DNA of 64,000 nt, taken from a bacterium (GTDB taxonomy: Bacteria > Myxococcota_A > Polyangia > Nannocystales > Nannocystaceae). The notes beneath the pieces were generated by a model. That model was given only the letters and a program-made list of their open reading frames with translations, searched no databases and was not told the origin of the DNA. Position 1 is the stretch's first letter; every line of letters starts with the position of its first letter. This document shows positions 1 to 10,495 of the stretch, in pieces. The position numbers and the translations under genes are program-made. The stretch is from contig JANSYI010000001.1 of assembly GCA_024742475.1 (NCBI GenBank), forward strand, positions 62,001 through 126,000. The letters run 5' to 3'.

Positions 1-2713
1 CGGACCCGCCCGCCCGTCCGGCGAGCACGAGCGTGCACGCGGCCTCGACCTGCCATCGGATGATGCCGCGGTCGGTGGCGACATCGTGGCAGCGCTGCGC
101 CAGCGTCATCGCAGCGCGCGCGTCGTCACCCAAGCGGAGGCGTGCCAACCGGCACAGTGGCCGCGCGAGGTACTCCGCGTTCGCCTCGGCGTCCGCGTCC
201 AGCGTTGCCAGTGCCCCCTCGAGCATGGGCTGCGCCTCGACCGAATCACCGCGAGCGACCAAGATGGACCCGAGCATCGCCTCGAGCTTCGCGACCTTGG
301 GGTGGTCGTCACCCAAGGCCGCACGCGCACGCGGCAGCATTTCCCGCAGAACCGTCTCGGCTTCGTCGAAGCGGCTGCGCCCTTCGAGCAGCGTCACGAG
401 GTTGCTCTCGACCGTGATGACGTGGGGATGTTCGATGCCCCGCCCCGCGATGGTGGCCCGCCTCGCGCGGCGAAGCATGACCTCTGCCTCTTCGGGGTGC
501 GTCACCGCGAGCAGGCCCCCGAGGTTGGTGAGCACCGCGGCAAGAGAGGGGTCGTCCGGATCGGAGAGGTTGCGTTCGCGAAGGGCGAGCGCCCGGCGAA
601 ACGCAGCCTCAGCCTCATCGAGGCGACGGAGCGCATAGTTGGATGCCCCTGTGCTAATCCAGCTCGTCGCCACGGCCGGATGTGTCTCGCCATACGCTGC
701 GCGCAGCTCGGCGCGAACCTCCTCCTCCAACGCCAGCGAGCGCTCGAACTCCCGACGGCGATACTCGACGCCGCTCATCCGGCTGAGCAGCTCGATGCGA
801 ACGATCGGGGAGACCGTGCCCTCATCGGACCGCTCGAGGCCCCGCTGATAGTGGATCAGAGCCGTCTGGGGGTCGTCTGCAGACTCGGCAAGCTCACCGC
901 GCAGACGGTCGAGCTCGATGTCCCAGTTGACTGGGCGCCGAGGGAACCGCTGAAGCGCTGCGGCAGCGAGCTGAGCGACTTCGCGGGCTTCGTCGACGCG
1001 GTCGAGTCGGTGAAGCACCGCAACGCGCACTCTGAGCGCGTCGGCTCGCGTCACGTCGTCGCCGGCTTGCTCGGCGAGCAGGCTCGCCTGGTCGAGGAGC
1101 TCGAGCGCGTCCGCGGGCCGCTGCCGTCCCAAGTCTGCCCGCGCGAGACGGACCAGCGCCTGTGCCTGACTCGCCACATTTGCGGACGCTCGTGCGGCGG
1201 CGAGGGCCTCGTTGGCTCGCTGGATGCCGTCCTCGCGACGTCCGGCGAGAGACAGCGCCTTGGCCTCGGCGAGCAGTCCACTGAGCTCCGCGTCAGGTCG
1301 TGCGCTCTCGACGAAGCCCACGCCCGAACACTGCTGCAGTTCGGCGACGTCGGGCGCCAACGTGAGCGCATCCCCGACCAACGCTTCGTCGGGCGTCTGG
1401 AAGATCCGGACCAGCGCTGCAAAGGCAGCGAGCTCGGCGTCGAGGCAGATCGCGGTGCGAATCTCCGCGTCCTGCTGCGGCTCGCACACCTGCTCGCGCT
1501 GCGTCCACCAGGCGGTCGAGTACGCATCGAGACGGTCGCGCAACTCGCCACCGATCTCCGCTCCGGCCGGCACGCCCGAGACACCGAACGCATCGACGAT
1601 CGTCTTTGCATCGCTCGAGTCGTACGCCGCCGAGAGTGCCTCCCGGGGGGACGCGCAGGGGTCGTCGGCGGTCCCGCGGGCCCATAGACCCACGCCGAGC
1701 GCTCCCAGCGAGACGGCTGAGACGGCGCTCCATCGACGGCGCCCTCGCGGATCCCTCTCGAGCTGCGCGAGCAGAGCATCGATGCTCGGCCACCGCCGCT
1801 GGGGTTCGTTTTGGAGCCCGCGCTGCACGGCCCGGGAGACGCCCGCGGGCACGCGCCCCCGCGTGGACTCGAAGTCGACCATGCGACCGGTCTCGATCGA
1901 CTCGAGCAGCGCGAGCCGAGTGGGCCCCTCGAACGGACGACGGCCGACGAGCGCTTCGAACAACGCGACGCAGAACGCGAACTGGTCGCTGGCTGGCGTG
2001 GCAGGCTCGCCGCGATGCTGCTCGGGCGCCATGTATGCGGGTGTTCCGAGCACCGTCCCGGTCTTCGTCGCGAGCAGGGGACCCTCGGTCTCGAGCGTGG
2101 TGAGGGGCTCGACGCTCTGCGCACCGCTTCGAGCCAGACCGAAGTCGGCCACACACACGCGCAGCCGTCCGGCGTCGTCTTCTCCGACGAGCACGTTGTC
2201 GGGCTTGAAGTCCCGGTGCACGACGCCCTTGGCGTGCGCTGCCGCGAGACCGAGACCCGCGAGGCCGAAGGCACGGAGCACCTCCAACACGCTGCGCGAG
2301 GGGGTCAGCCACTGTGTCAGCGTGGTCCCCTCGACGTACTCCATCGCTACGAAGACCCTCCCCTCGAAGGTGCCGACCTCGTGCACGGTGACCACGTTGG
2401 GATGGTCGAGCTTCGCCAGCGCCCGCGCTTCGCGAACGAGCCTCGCGTTGGTCGAGTCGTCGTCGTCCTGCGAGGCATGAAGGACCTTGATGGCGACACG
2501 GCGGTCGAGCTGCGGATCGTAGGCGGCGTAGACGACCCCCATCGCGCCCGCGCCGAGTCGATCCACCACGACGAAGCGACCCAGCCTCGGGGGCGTGGTC
2601 TCGATTCCAAGCAACTCGACGCGCAGCTTGTCCTGCAACCGAGCGACCTCGAGCTCGTCCACCAGCGGCTTGATCCCCGACAGGCCGCGGGAGCCATGCG
2701 TCTCGATGCTCAC
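1..2713 (-). CDS. Ser/Thr protein kinase with C-terminal TPR region (3' end outside window)
   Basis: Hanks-type protein kinase expected to phosphorylate Ser/Thr on unknown partners. The reading frame stays open to the window edge, so about 904 codons are visible and the C-terminus is missing. Visible kinase motifs are the Gly-rich loop GAGAMGVVYAA near residues 54-64, the ATP Lys in VAIKV near 76, the catalytic loop HRDFKPDN near 166 and DFG near 190. After residue about 350 the protein becomes a long run of TPR-like helices, which usually bind partners. The start is GTG at 2713 because an in-frame TGA lies at 2743-2741; GTG 2734 is the only other choice. It is the last of a run of same-strand genes, and no regulator site is apparent. 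Confidence 0.9.
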   Translation of the reverse strand, partial: MSIETHGSRGLSGIKPLVDELEVARLQDKLRVELLGIETTPPRLGRFVVVDRLGAGAMGVVYAAYDPQLDRRVAIKVLHASQDDDDSTNARLVREARALAKLDHPNVVTVHEVGTFEGRVFVAMEYVEGTTLTQWLTPSRSVLEVLRAFGLAGLGLAAAHAKGVVHRDFKPDNVLVGEDDAGRLRVCVADFGLARSGAQSVEPLTTLETEGPLLATKTGTVLGTPAYMAPEQHRGEPATPASDQFAFCVALFEALVGRRPFEGPTRLALLESIETGRMVDFESTRGRVPAGVSRAVQRGLQNEPQRRWPSIDALLAQLERDPRGRRRWSAVSAVSLGALGVGLWARGTADDPCASPREALSAAYDSSDAKTIVDAFGVSGVPAGAEIGGELRDRLDAYSTAWWTQREQVCEPQQDAEIRTAICLDAELAAFAALVRIFQTPDEALVGDALTLAPDVAELQQCSGVGFVESARPDAELSGLLAEAKALSLAGRREDGIQRANEALAAARASANVASQAQALVRLARADLGRQRPADALELLDQASLLAEQAGDDVTRADALRVRVAVLHRLDRVDEAREVAQLAAAALQRFPRRPVNWDIELDRLRGELAESADDPQTALIHYQRGLERSDEGTVSPIVRIELLSRMSGVEYRRREFERSLALEEEVRAELRAAYGETHPAVATSWISTGASNYALRRLDEAEAAFRRALALRERNLSDPDDPSLAAVLTNLGGLLAVTHPEEAEVMLRRARRATIAGRGIEHPHVITVESNLVTLLEGRSRFDEAETVLREMLPRARAALGDDHPKVAKLEAMLGSILVARGDSVEAQPMLEGALATLDADAEANAEYLARPLCRLARLRLGDDARAAMTLAQRCHDVATDRGIIRWQVEAACTLVLAGRAGGS

Positions 2714-2771
2714 GGTTGCCCCCGAGCCTGCCACCCTCGCTCACCGATCGCAAAGCGCTCGCACACGTGCA

Positions 2772-3179
2772 TCACCCCGCGAGTTCGCGACACCGCGCGA
2801 GCTCGTCCGCTCCGACTTCGTAGGGCCCCTTCGAGCGCGCCATCATCCCTTCTCCATCGCCCACCAGTAGGTACGCGTGGCAGCCATCGCCCTCCGTGGC
2901 GGCCCACCAGTACTCGTCACCGTCGACCTTGCTGACGCGACCAAGCTGGGCTTCGGCTGCGGCCACGCATTGCCCGAAGTTCGCGGCGTGCCGATTGACC
3001 TTCGCGTTGTCGAACGCTCGCAGGCGCGCAACCGTCACGTCTCCCGCCTTGACGGAGGACGCCCGAGCCAGCGCGGCCGCGCCCTTCGGCCCCTGGGCTC
3101 CGTCCGCGGAGTCGCAGCAAGGCACCGCCAGCATCACGATCAGGAGCAGGAAACGAGACGAGATCCGGTCGAACGTCAT
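2772..3179 (-). CDS. Small lipoprotein, function unknown
   Basis: A 135-residue protein with a short charged N-terminus, a hydrophobic stretch LLLIVMLAVP and a Cys-Cys pair that fits a lipobox near residue 20, so it is probably lipidated and held in the envelope. The mature part is acidic and mixed, with an Ala/Gln-rich middle (FGQCVAAAEAQLG) and a C-terminal segment ending in a Cys (ELARCRELAG). No family was recognised. The ATG at 3179 fits the signal peptide; an ATG 18 bases upstream is possible. It sits between the MATE exporter and the kinase gene, all on the minus strand, with gaps of about 60 bases on each side, so co-transcription is possible. Confidence 0.7.
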   Translation of the reverse strand: MTFDRISSRFLLLIVMLAVPCCDSADGAQGPKGAAALARASSVKAGDVTVARLRAFDNAKVNRHAANFGQCVAAAEAQLGRVSKVDGDEYWWAATEGDGCHAYLLVGDGEGMMARSKGPYEVGADELARCRELAG

Positions 3180-3237
3180 GGCGTCGGAGTCCTCCATCTC
3201 CCCAACGAACCTGGGGCAACAACACCTCACGGGGAGG

Positions 3238-4581
3238 CTACGCTTGCGACGCGGGCAGCCAGCGAAACGCCAGCCAGAGCACCAACGCACCCGAGAGCGC
3301 GTTGGCGGCGGCAATGCCCCCGAACGCGACCCAGGCCGTGCCGACGAGCACGCTGGCGGAGGCGAGCGGCACATAGAGCACGGCGCTGCGCAGGAGCGTG
3401 AACCCCAGCCCGCGGACCGCCTCGCCGATGGCGTTGTAGGCTGCGCTCGCGGTGATGATGACGCCGTAGCCCCCCAAGGTGGCGCCGACGATGCGCAAGT
3501 AGGTGGCCGCTTCGCCGACGACTTCCGGATCGTCGCTGAAGAACTCGACGAGCGGCCGCGCGGCGAGCCAGAACACGGCGGCAATCAACACCGAGTAGCC
3601 CAGGCAAAAGATGAACGCGGCCCGCATCGCGCCCTTGGTGCGCGCGGTCTCATCATCGCCCCAGTTCTGCCCCGCGATGGGACCGATGGCCGACGAGAGC
3701 GCGAGCATGGGGATCGCCGCGAACGACTCCAGACGCGTGGCCACGCCAAACGCCGCGACGGTGTCCTTGCCGAAGGTGGCCAGCACGGCCGTCACGACGC
3801 TGATCGCGATCGGGTTGACCATGTTGCTGCCCGCCGCGGGTACGCCCACCTTCAGCAGCCGAGCCCACGAGTGTTTCATGTCTGCCCAGCGCGGGATGGC
3901 AGAGGAGAGCAGCTTTTCTCGGGCGATCAGGAACCAGCCCATGGCCAGCAAGGCGCACGCACGTGCGACCAGGCTGGCCCACGCGGCACCTGCAACCCCC
4001 AGAGCAGGCAGGGGCCCCGCGCCGAAGACGAAGGCCCTGTCGAGCCCGACGTTGATGACGGCCGCCCCGACCATCACCAGGCTGGGGGCGATGCTGTCAC
4101 CGTTGGCGCGAATGAGTCCGCCGCCGACCATTGGCACCACCAAGAAGGGCATGCCGAAGAACCAGACCCGCATGTACTCGACCACGATGTCGAGCACGCG
4201 CCCCTGCGCGCCGAGCAGCGAAAACAGCGGACGCACCGCGAAGAGCCCCGCGGCGCAGACTACAGCGACGACGACCAACGCGAGCACGAGGCTGTCGGTC
4301 GCGAGGCGCCGCGTGTCGTCGGTGTGGTTTCCGCCGATGGATCGGCTGACGATGGAGCTCGCGCCCGCGGACAGCCCGATGCTCAAGCTCGAGATCGTGA
4401 GCACCACCGGAAACGTGAAGCTCAGCGCCGCGAGTTCGTCGGTACCGAGCTGCCCGACGAAGTACGTGTCGGCGAGGCTGACCGACAGCACCGCGAGCAC
4501 GCCCAGCACCATCGGCGCTCCAAGCCGAGCGAGATGCCCCGAAACCGAGCCTCGGGTCAGATCGCGCGAGCTGGACGCCAT
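3238..4581 (-). CDS. MATE-family multidrug/toxin exporter
   Basis: A 447-residue inner-membrane transporter with about twelve hydrophobic segments, the size and layout of the MATE/NorM family, which swap a cation (H+ or Na+) for drugs or metabolites. Family-like features include the N-terminal helix followed by DTYFVGQLGTDELAALS and the second-half repeat beginning VGVPAAGSNMVNP. The halves show the expected internal two-fold repeat. The substrate cannot be read from sequence. It is followed 58 bases later by a small lipoprotein gene and preceded by a larger lipoprotein gene 72 bases upstream, all in the same direction. Confidence 0.9.
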   Translation of the reverse strand: MASSSRDLTRGSVSGHLARLGAPMVLGVLAVLSVSLADTYFVGQLGTDELAALSFTFPVVLTISSLSIGLSAGASSIVSRSIGGNHTDDTRRLATDSLVLALVVVAVVCAAGLFAVRPLFSLLGAQGRVLDIVVEYMRVWFFGMPFLVVPMVGGGLIRANGDSIAPSLVMVGAAVINVGLDRAFVFGAGPLPALGVAGAAWASLVARACALLAMGWFLIAREKLLSSAIPRWADMKHSWARLLKVGVPAAGSNMVNPIAISVVTAVLATFGKDTVAAFGVATRLESFAAIPMLALSSAIGPIAGQNWGDDETARTKGAMRAAFIFCLGYSVLIAAVFWLAARPLVEFFSDDPEVVGEAATYLRIVGATLGGYGVIITASAAYNAIGEAVRGLGFTLLRSAVLYVPLASASVLVGTAWVAFGGIAAANALSGALVLWLAFRWLPASQA

Positions 4582-4653
4582 GGATGTGCACGGTCTGCGC
4601 GACCCGTGGCCATGTGCAAGCGGATCCGCCGTGCCCTCGCCGACACGAGCCGT

Positions 4654-5808
4654 CTACCAGCGAATGTGGGCTTCGTCGAAGCGTAGCTGCGTCCCGTTGA
4701 GCCAGCGCGAGCCCACGAAGACGCGCTCGAGCGGAGTGCCCAGGTCTTCGAGCGTGACGCCGAGCACCGTCAGCGGGACTTGAAAGCGCTCGTACGTCGC
4801 GGTGGCAGGGATGGTCAGCGGCGCGATCGAGAACCCCTGCTCTCCGAGGCGAATCCCCGCCTGTGACCACCAGCCATGCCCCTCGGGTCTCTCGCCGGGG
4901 TCGACGGCCAGCGCGAAGTCGAGGAAGGCGTCGCTGAGGTTGCCGCCGCCGATGCTCGCGATCGAGACGGTCATGTTCTGCAGCCGAAGGTTCTCCCAGC
5001 AATCGACGACGTCGGGGTCGGGATCGACGCAGGTCGGGTCCGCGTTGGAGTCACACAGCAGCTCGAGCGCGTAGTGGTGCGTGCCCTCGTACGGACTGGC
5101 GTCCGACCACGTGTAGCAGGTGGGCAGCGGGTACGGGCCGCCCGAGAGCTGCGCATCGGCAAACAGGGCGATGGACTGCGTGGGGACCGCGGTCGTGGAC
5201 CGGACCGCCACGTTGGGGCTCTCGCTGACCCCGCCTGCGGTGTCGAAGACGAACAGCTTGGCGAAGTAGTCGGTGTCGGGCTGAAGCCCTCGGGTCACCG
5301 TCCCAACGACGATGTCGAATCCCTTGGTGTTCTTGAGCGCGAATCGGTCGAGCTCGGGGTTGGTGCCACCGTCGAAGACGAGTACCCCCTCGCCCGACTC
5401 GAGCGCCGCTTCGTCGGTCGCCAGCCACAGCGTGCGGGCGTGAAAGTCGGCTTCTTCGCCCTCGACCTCGAAGGCCCAGTGGATCGACTCGGGCGTCGAC
5501 CAGTCGGCGGCGAACGCCAAGACCTCGAACTGCCCCTGCGGAGCGTCCCCCGAGGAGCTCGCCCGGGGATCGGTGCCCGTCGTCGAGTCAGGGCCCGTCG
5601 TCCCCGACGTCTCCTCGCTGCTCGCCTCCGTCGTCGTCGGCACCGCACCCGAGCTCGTCTCGGTCGCGGCCGGCACGACGCACGTCTGCGAAGCCTCGTC
5701 GCAAACCCACCCCGACGCGCAAGGACAGGCCTTGCCTTCGAGACCGACGGGCTGCAGCACGCACCCGGCGAGCACGCCCGCGATGCTCAGGATCCCCACC
5801 CCCCGCAT
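4654..5808 (-). CDS. Secreted lipoprotein with Thr/Ser linker, function unknown
   Basis: A 384-residue protein. The chosen ATG gives a signal peptide with lipobox VLAGC, whereas the longer open frame upstream is only antisense to the next gene. Just after the lipidated Cys is a short Cys-rich stretch (CPCASGWVC), then a Thr/Ser/Glu linker of about 50 residues, a common design in surface lipoproteins of this group. The body (residues 100-384) contains a fibronectin-III-like segment (LQPDTDYFAKLFVFD) and a C-terminal beta-rich region with several Cys. No enzyme motif was seen. Likely exposed on the outer membrane or periplasm. The following gene is the MATE exporter. Confidence 0.75.
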   Translation of the reverse strand: MRGVGILSIAGVLAGCVLQPVGLEGKACPCASGWVCDEASQTCVVPAATETSSGAVPTTTEASSEETSGTTGPDSTTGTDPRASSSGDAPQGQFEVLAFAADWSTPESIHWAFEVEGEEADFHARTLWLATDEAALESGEGVLVFDGGTNPELDRFALKNTKGFDIVVGTVTRGLQPDTDYFAKLFVFDTAGGVSESPNVAVRSTTAVPTQSIALFADAQLSGGPYPLPTCYTWSDASPYEGTHHYALELLCDSNADPTCVDPDPDVVDCWENLRLQNMTVSIASIGGGNLSDAFLDFALAVDPGERPEGHGWWSQAGIRLGEQGFSIAPLTIPATATYERFQVPLTVLGVTLEDLGTPLERVFVGSRWLNGTQLRFDEAHIRW

Positions 5809-5845
5809 GAACGACGCGATCGTACCACCCCAGGCGATGCGCGGC

Positions 5846-7132
5846 TCAGCGCCGTCGTCGCAGGCCCAACACCAACAACACCAACACGCCGAGCCCGACG
5901 CCAGGGCGCCCCACCGCGCAGCCCCCTGCCGAGCCACCAGCGGCGGAGGCACCGCCCGTCTCGTCGCCACCTGAGGACCCGCCCGAGCCAGAGGCGGGTC
6001 CAGACCCCCCAGCGCTGTCTGGGCCGGAGCCCCCAGTTCCGCTCGCCCCGCCACCGGTGTCTGGCGTGGTGTCGTCTCCGCCGTCGCCATCTCCGTCGCC
6101 GTCGCCGTCGCCACCACCGCTCGAGCCCTCGCCGCCCGAAGTCGTGCCTTCGCTCGGCGGCGCGCCGCAGCCGATGCGCTCGGTGCTCACCACGACGTCA
6201 TCGAACCACGCCTCGTTGGGGTGGTCGGTGTCGCCTGGGTCGATGAAGTGCTCCAGCATGGCGCGGTTGAGCTGCAGGTCGGACCCGTCCCGCCACCGAA
6301 TTCCCGTCGCCTCGTGCCCCAGCTCGTCGTCGACCCAAAAGGTCATCGAGCCGTCGGCGATGCCCGGCGTGTTGAGCTCCATCGACATCTCGAGGCACGT
6401 CCAGGTCTCGGTCGGCAACACGACGGGGACGTCGGGCGAAAAATGGTTGCCCCAGCAACATTCGGGGCCGTCGTTGCATGGCATGCCGATCCCGGCGCAG
6501 CCGTCACAAATGCCCTGCGCATAGTCGCCGCTACAGTAGCCGCCCGAGTCGCAATTCATGTCGGGGTGGTAGGTATAGAAGAACAGCTCGTGATCGCTGT
6601 TGAGGTCGACGCGCGTACCCGCCCACCGGTCGCCCTGGGGACGGCACCCCGCGTTTCCGTTGGCGTTCCAGTAGGCGTCTGGCTCGGTGCCCCCCAGCCC
6701 CAGGAAGTGGTGCACGTAGTCGTGATCCGCCGCGAGCCGGACCCACGCGCGAAAGTAGAGGCGGTCGTATCCGATGAGGTCGCAGCCCGACTGTGGGGCC
6801 CCGGCGCAGGAGGCAAACCGAAGCGTGCCGCCCTGGAATCCTGCCCCTTCGCCGCCGGGGGTGTGCAGCGCCCACTCTCCGTCGTGCACCAGGCTCGGAT
6901 CGTTCTCGAGGCGGATGCGCTCGGGGTTGTTGACGCCGTTGGAGCAGCCCGCGCACTCGGTCCACGCCGAGTCGGCAAACCACGCCTCCCATCCCGCGGC
7001 GCCGCCTTCGAAGTCTTCGCACATCAGCCAAGCAGGGTCGGCTCGGTCGCATTCTGACGCCTGAGCGCGGGGCACCACGCAGAGCGAGGCCAGACCCAAC
7101 AACCATGCAGCAGCTCGAGTGACGCGACGCAT
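5846..7132 (-). CDS. Secreted protein with MYXO-CTERM sorting tail
   Basis: A 428-residue exported protein. It starts with a Sec-type signal (MRRVTRAAAWLLGLASLCVV, cleavage likely near AQAS). The body begins CEDFEGG, then Trp/Cys-rich beta strands resembling the concanavalin-like fold of polysaccharide-binding or lyase proteins (for example TETWTCLEMSMELNTPG near residue 250); the fold is an inference. It then has a long Gly/Ser/Asp linker with a DGDGDGDG run and ends in GGCAVGRPG, a hydrophobic helix and RRRR. This tail matches the MYXO-CTERM signal, which is thought to route proteins to the cell surface through processing at the Cys. Confidence 0.8.
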   Translation of the reverse strand: MRRVTRAAAWLLGLASLCVVPRAQASECDRADPAWLMCEDFEGGAAGWEAWFADSAWTECAGCSNGVNNPERIRLENDPSLVHDGEWALHTPGGEGAGFQGGTLRFASCAGAPQSGCDLIGYDRLYFRAWVRLAADHDYVHHFLGLGGTEPDAYWNANGNAGCRPQGDRWAGTRVDLNSDHELFFYTYHPDMNCDSGGYCSGDYAQGICDGCAGIGMPCNDGPECCWGNHFSPDVPVVLPTETWTCLEMSMELNTPGIADGSMTFWVDDELGHEATGIRWRDGSDLQLNRAMLEHFIDPGDTDHPNEAWFDDVVVSTERIGCGAPPSEGTTSGGEGSSGGGDGDGDGDGDGGDDTTPDTGGGASGTGGSGPDSAGGSGPASGSGGSSGGDETGGASAAGGSAGGCAVGRPGVGLGVLVLLVLGLRRRR

Positions 7133-7185
7133 GACGCGAGTCTAGCGTTCGGGCTTCGCGCGCCGCCTTACCCGAGTTGCGCGCG

Positions 7186-8748
<1,563 letters not shown>

Positions 8749-8779
8749 CGCAGATCTCGCGGCGGCGACGCGCTCGGTG

Positions 8780-10495
8780 CTACCCCGAGGGCAACACGCG
8801 CATGCGCCCCGCCTCGGAGCTGAGCACCGAGACGATCAGCGCTCGCATGTCCAGGTCGGAGGCTTGCAGCTGCGCGTACGCGGCCTCGAGATAGACCTCG
8901 TCTCGATCGGTCGGTGTGCGTTCGAGTGCGTACTCGAACCACCGCCGCGCAAAGCACCGCTGTGTCTGCTCGTTCTCGGCAAGCGCGGCGCCGAGCTCTG
9001 CGACGCCGTCGACCTCCTCTCCGGTGGGGAGGACCCCACTGGCGTCGATCGGCGTCTCGAACTGCGGATACACCTCGGCGTAGCGACCGCCCGCGTCGAG
9101 GTTCTCGAACATGAACCCGAGCGGGTTGATGATGTCGTGACACCCAGCGCAGGTGGCCGAGTCGGTCATCTGCTCGAACGCCTCCCGTGGCGGGACGCCC
9201 ACGGGGATCTCCGGGATGACGATGTCGGCTGGGGGCGGTGGAAGCTCGATGCACATGACGTTGCGTGCCACGAACGTTCCGCGGTGCGCGGCGCGGTAGA
9301 CCTCGACCGTCGTGTGCGCTCCGACCACGGCTCCCTGCGAGAGAACCCCTGCACGCCCCGCGTCGGAGAGTTCCAAGCGATACATGCCGTTGTCGTGAAG
9401 CTCGGCCGTGGGCACGTCGTAGTACGCGGCCAACGCCTCGGAGCCGAACGAGTAGTCCGCCGCGAACAGCTCGCGCATCGACGCTCCATTGCGCATCACG
9501 TGGGTGATGAACGCCTCGGTCTCGGCCACCATGTCGGAGGTAACCGCCGGCAGCCCGGGGTAGTCCTCGGCAACCGCCGACCCCTCGAGGTAACGAACGT
9601 GGTCGCCGAAGTGACTCGTGCCCAGGTACGCCTCGAAGAAGTCGAGCGCCATGACGTCCGCACGCGGGTCGTCGAGCATCGAGCGCACGACCTGCGCGAC
9701 CCCCTCCTCGTCGTCGAGTCGGCCCTCTTCGGCGAGCGCGCGCAGCTCGGGCGAGGGGCTCTCGTTCCACAGCAGCAGCGACAGACGCACGGCCATCTCG
9801 TGGCCCGTGAGGCGGCGCAGATTCGGGTCGTCGGTCTCTTCGCCGACCTCGATGCGGTAGAGAAACTGCGGACTCTGCAGGGCGAGTGAGAGGACCTGCG
9901 AGAAGCCGTCGTCGATGGTCCACGACTCGCCGTCCCATTCGGCCGGCGCGCTCATCATGCCGAGGTACACCGAGATCTCGTCCTCGAGCGGCGCCCGCTT
10001 GAAGAGGATGGGCAGCACCCGGCGCGTCTCCTCTTCGACACACGCTTCGTCGGCGCAGCCGATCGACTGCACGAGCTCTGCCGCAGCTCGCTCGGCGAAC
10101 GTGTGATAGGCCTCGACCCGCGTCGCGTCGGCGGGGAGATGGTTCGAGGCGAACAGGCCGCTGGACGTATCGGCGGGGACGAGGTTGAACGGCACCTCGT
10201 CGGCGTCGGCGCCGAACGCTTGGCGCACGATGCCGATGACCTGGTTGCGACGAAGCAGCTGCATGGGCGACGCCCCCGTACAGACCCCGTCGCACGTGTC
10301 CGAGCTTCCGCCGTCGTCGTCCTGCCCCCCGTCATCGTTGGGGCCGTCCCCCGCGTCGTCGCCCGACGCGTCGGCAGCGGGGTCCGTCTCGGAGGCCCCC
10401 GACGCGCCGACGCCATCGACGCCTTGGTAACAGCCGACCAAGCTCGCGGCGAGCAAGCAAGGGGCGAGCGGATTCGTTCGAGTCGTCATCGTCAT
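8780..10495 (-). CDS. DUF1592/DUF1588/DUF1585-type haem-binding lipoprotein
   Basis: A 571-residue lipoprotein (lipobox AASLVGC) with an Asp/Gly-rich linker to about residue 75. The rest matches the layout of the DUF1592 (middle), DUF1588 and DUF1585 (end) proteins common in planctomycetes and myxobacteria. A single c-type haem motif CAGCH lies in the segment ATCAGCHDIINPLG. Its ATG overlaps the TGA of the upstream DUF1552 gene in an ATGA, so the two are translationally coupled and probably act as a pair in the envelope. The reaction of this family is not established; a redox role is suggested by the haem site. Confidence 0.9.
   Translation of the reverse strand: MTMTTRTNPLAPCLLAASLVGCYQGVDGVGASGASETDPAADASGDDAGDGPNDDGGQDDDGGSSDTCDGVCTGASPMQLLRRNQVIGIVRQAFGADADEVPFNLVPADTSSGLFASNHLPADATRVEAYHTFAERAAAELVQSIGCADEACVEEETRRVLPILFKRAPLEDEISVYLGMMSAPAEWDGESWTIDDGFSQVLSLALQSPQFLYRIEVGEETDDPNLRRLTGHEMAVRLSLLLWNESPSPELRALAEEGRLDDEEGVAQVVRSMLDDPRADVMALDFFEAYLGTSHFGDHVRYLEGSAVAEDYPGLPAVTSDMVAETEAFITHVMRNGASMRELFAADYSFGSEALAAYYDVPTAELHDNGMYRLELSDAGRAGVLSQGAVVGAHTTVEVYRAAHRGTFVARNVMCIELPPPPADIVIPEIPVGVPPREAFEQMTDSATCAGCHDIINPLGFMFENLDAGGRYAEVYPQFETPIDASGVLPTGEEVDGVAELGAALAENEQTQRCFARRWFEYALERTPTDRDEVYLEAAYAQLQASDLDMRALIVSVLSSEAGRMRVLPSG

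Noticed and set aside
2896..4686. 596-residue plus-strand frame over the lipoprotein and MATE genes
   Set aside because: His/Arg/Asp/Gln-rich shadow of the MATE exporter, with no folding pattern.
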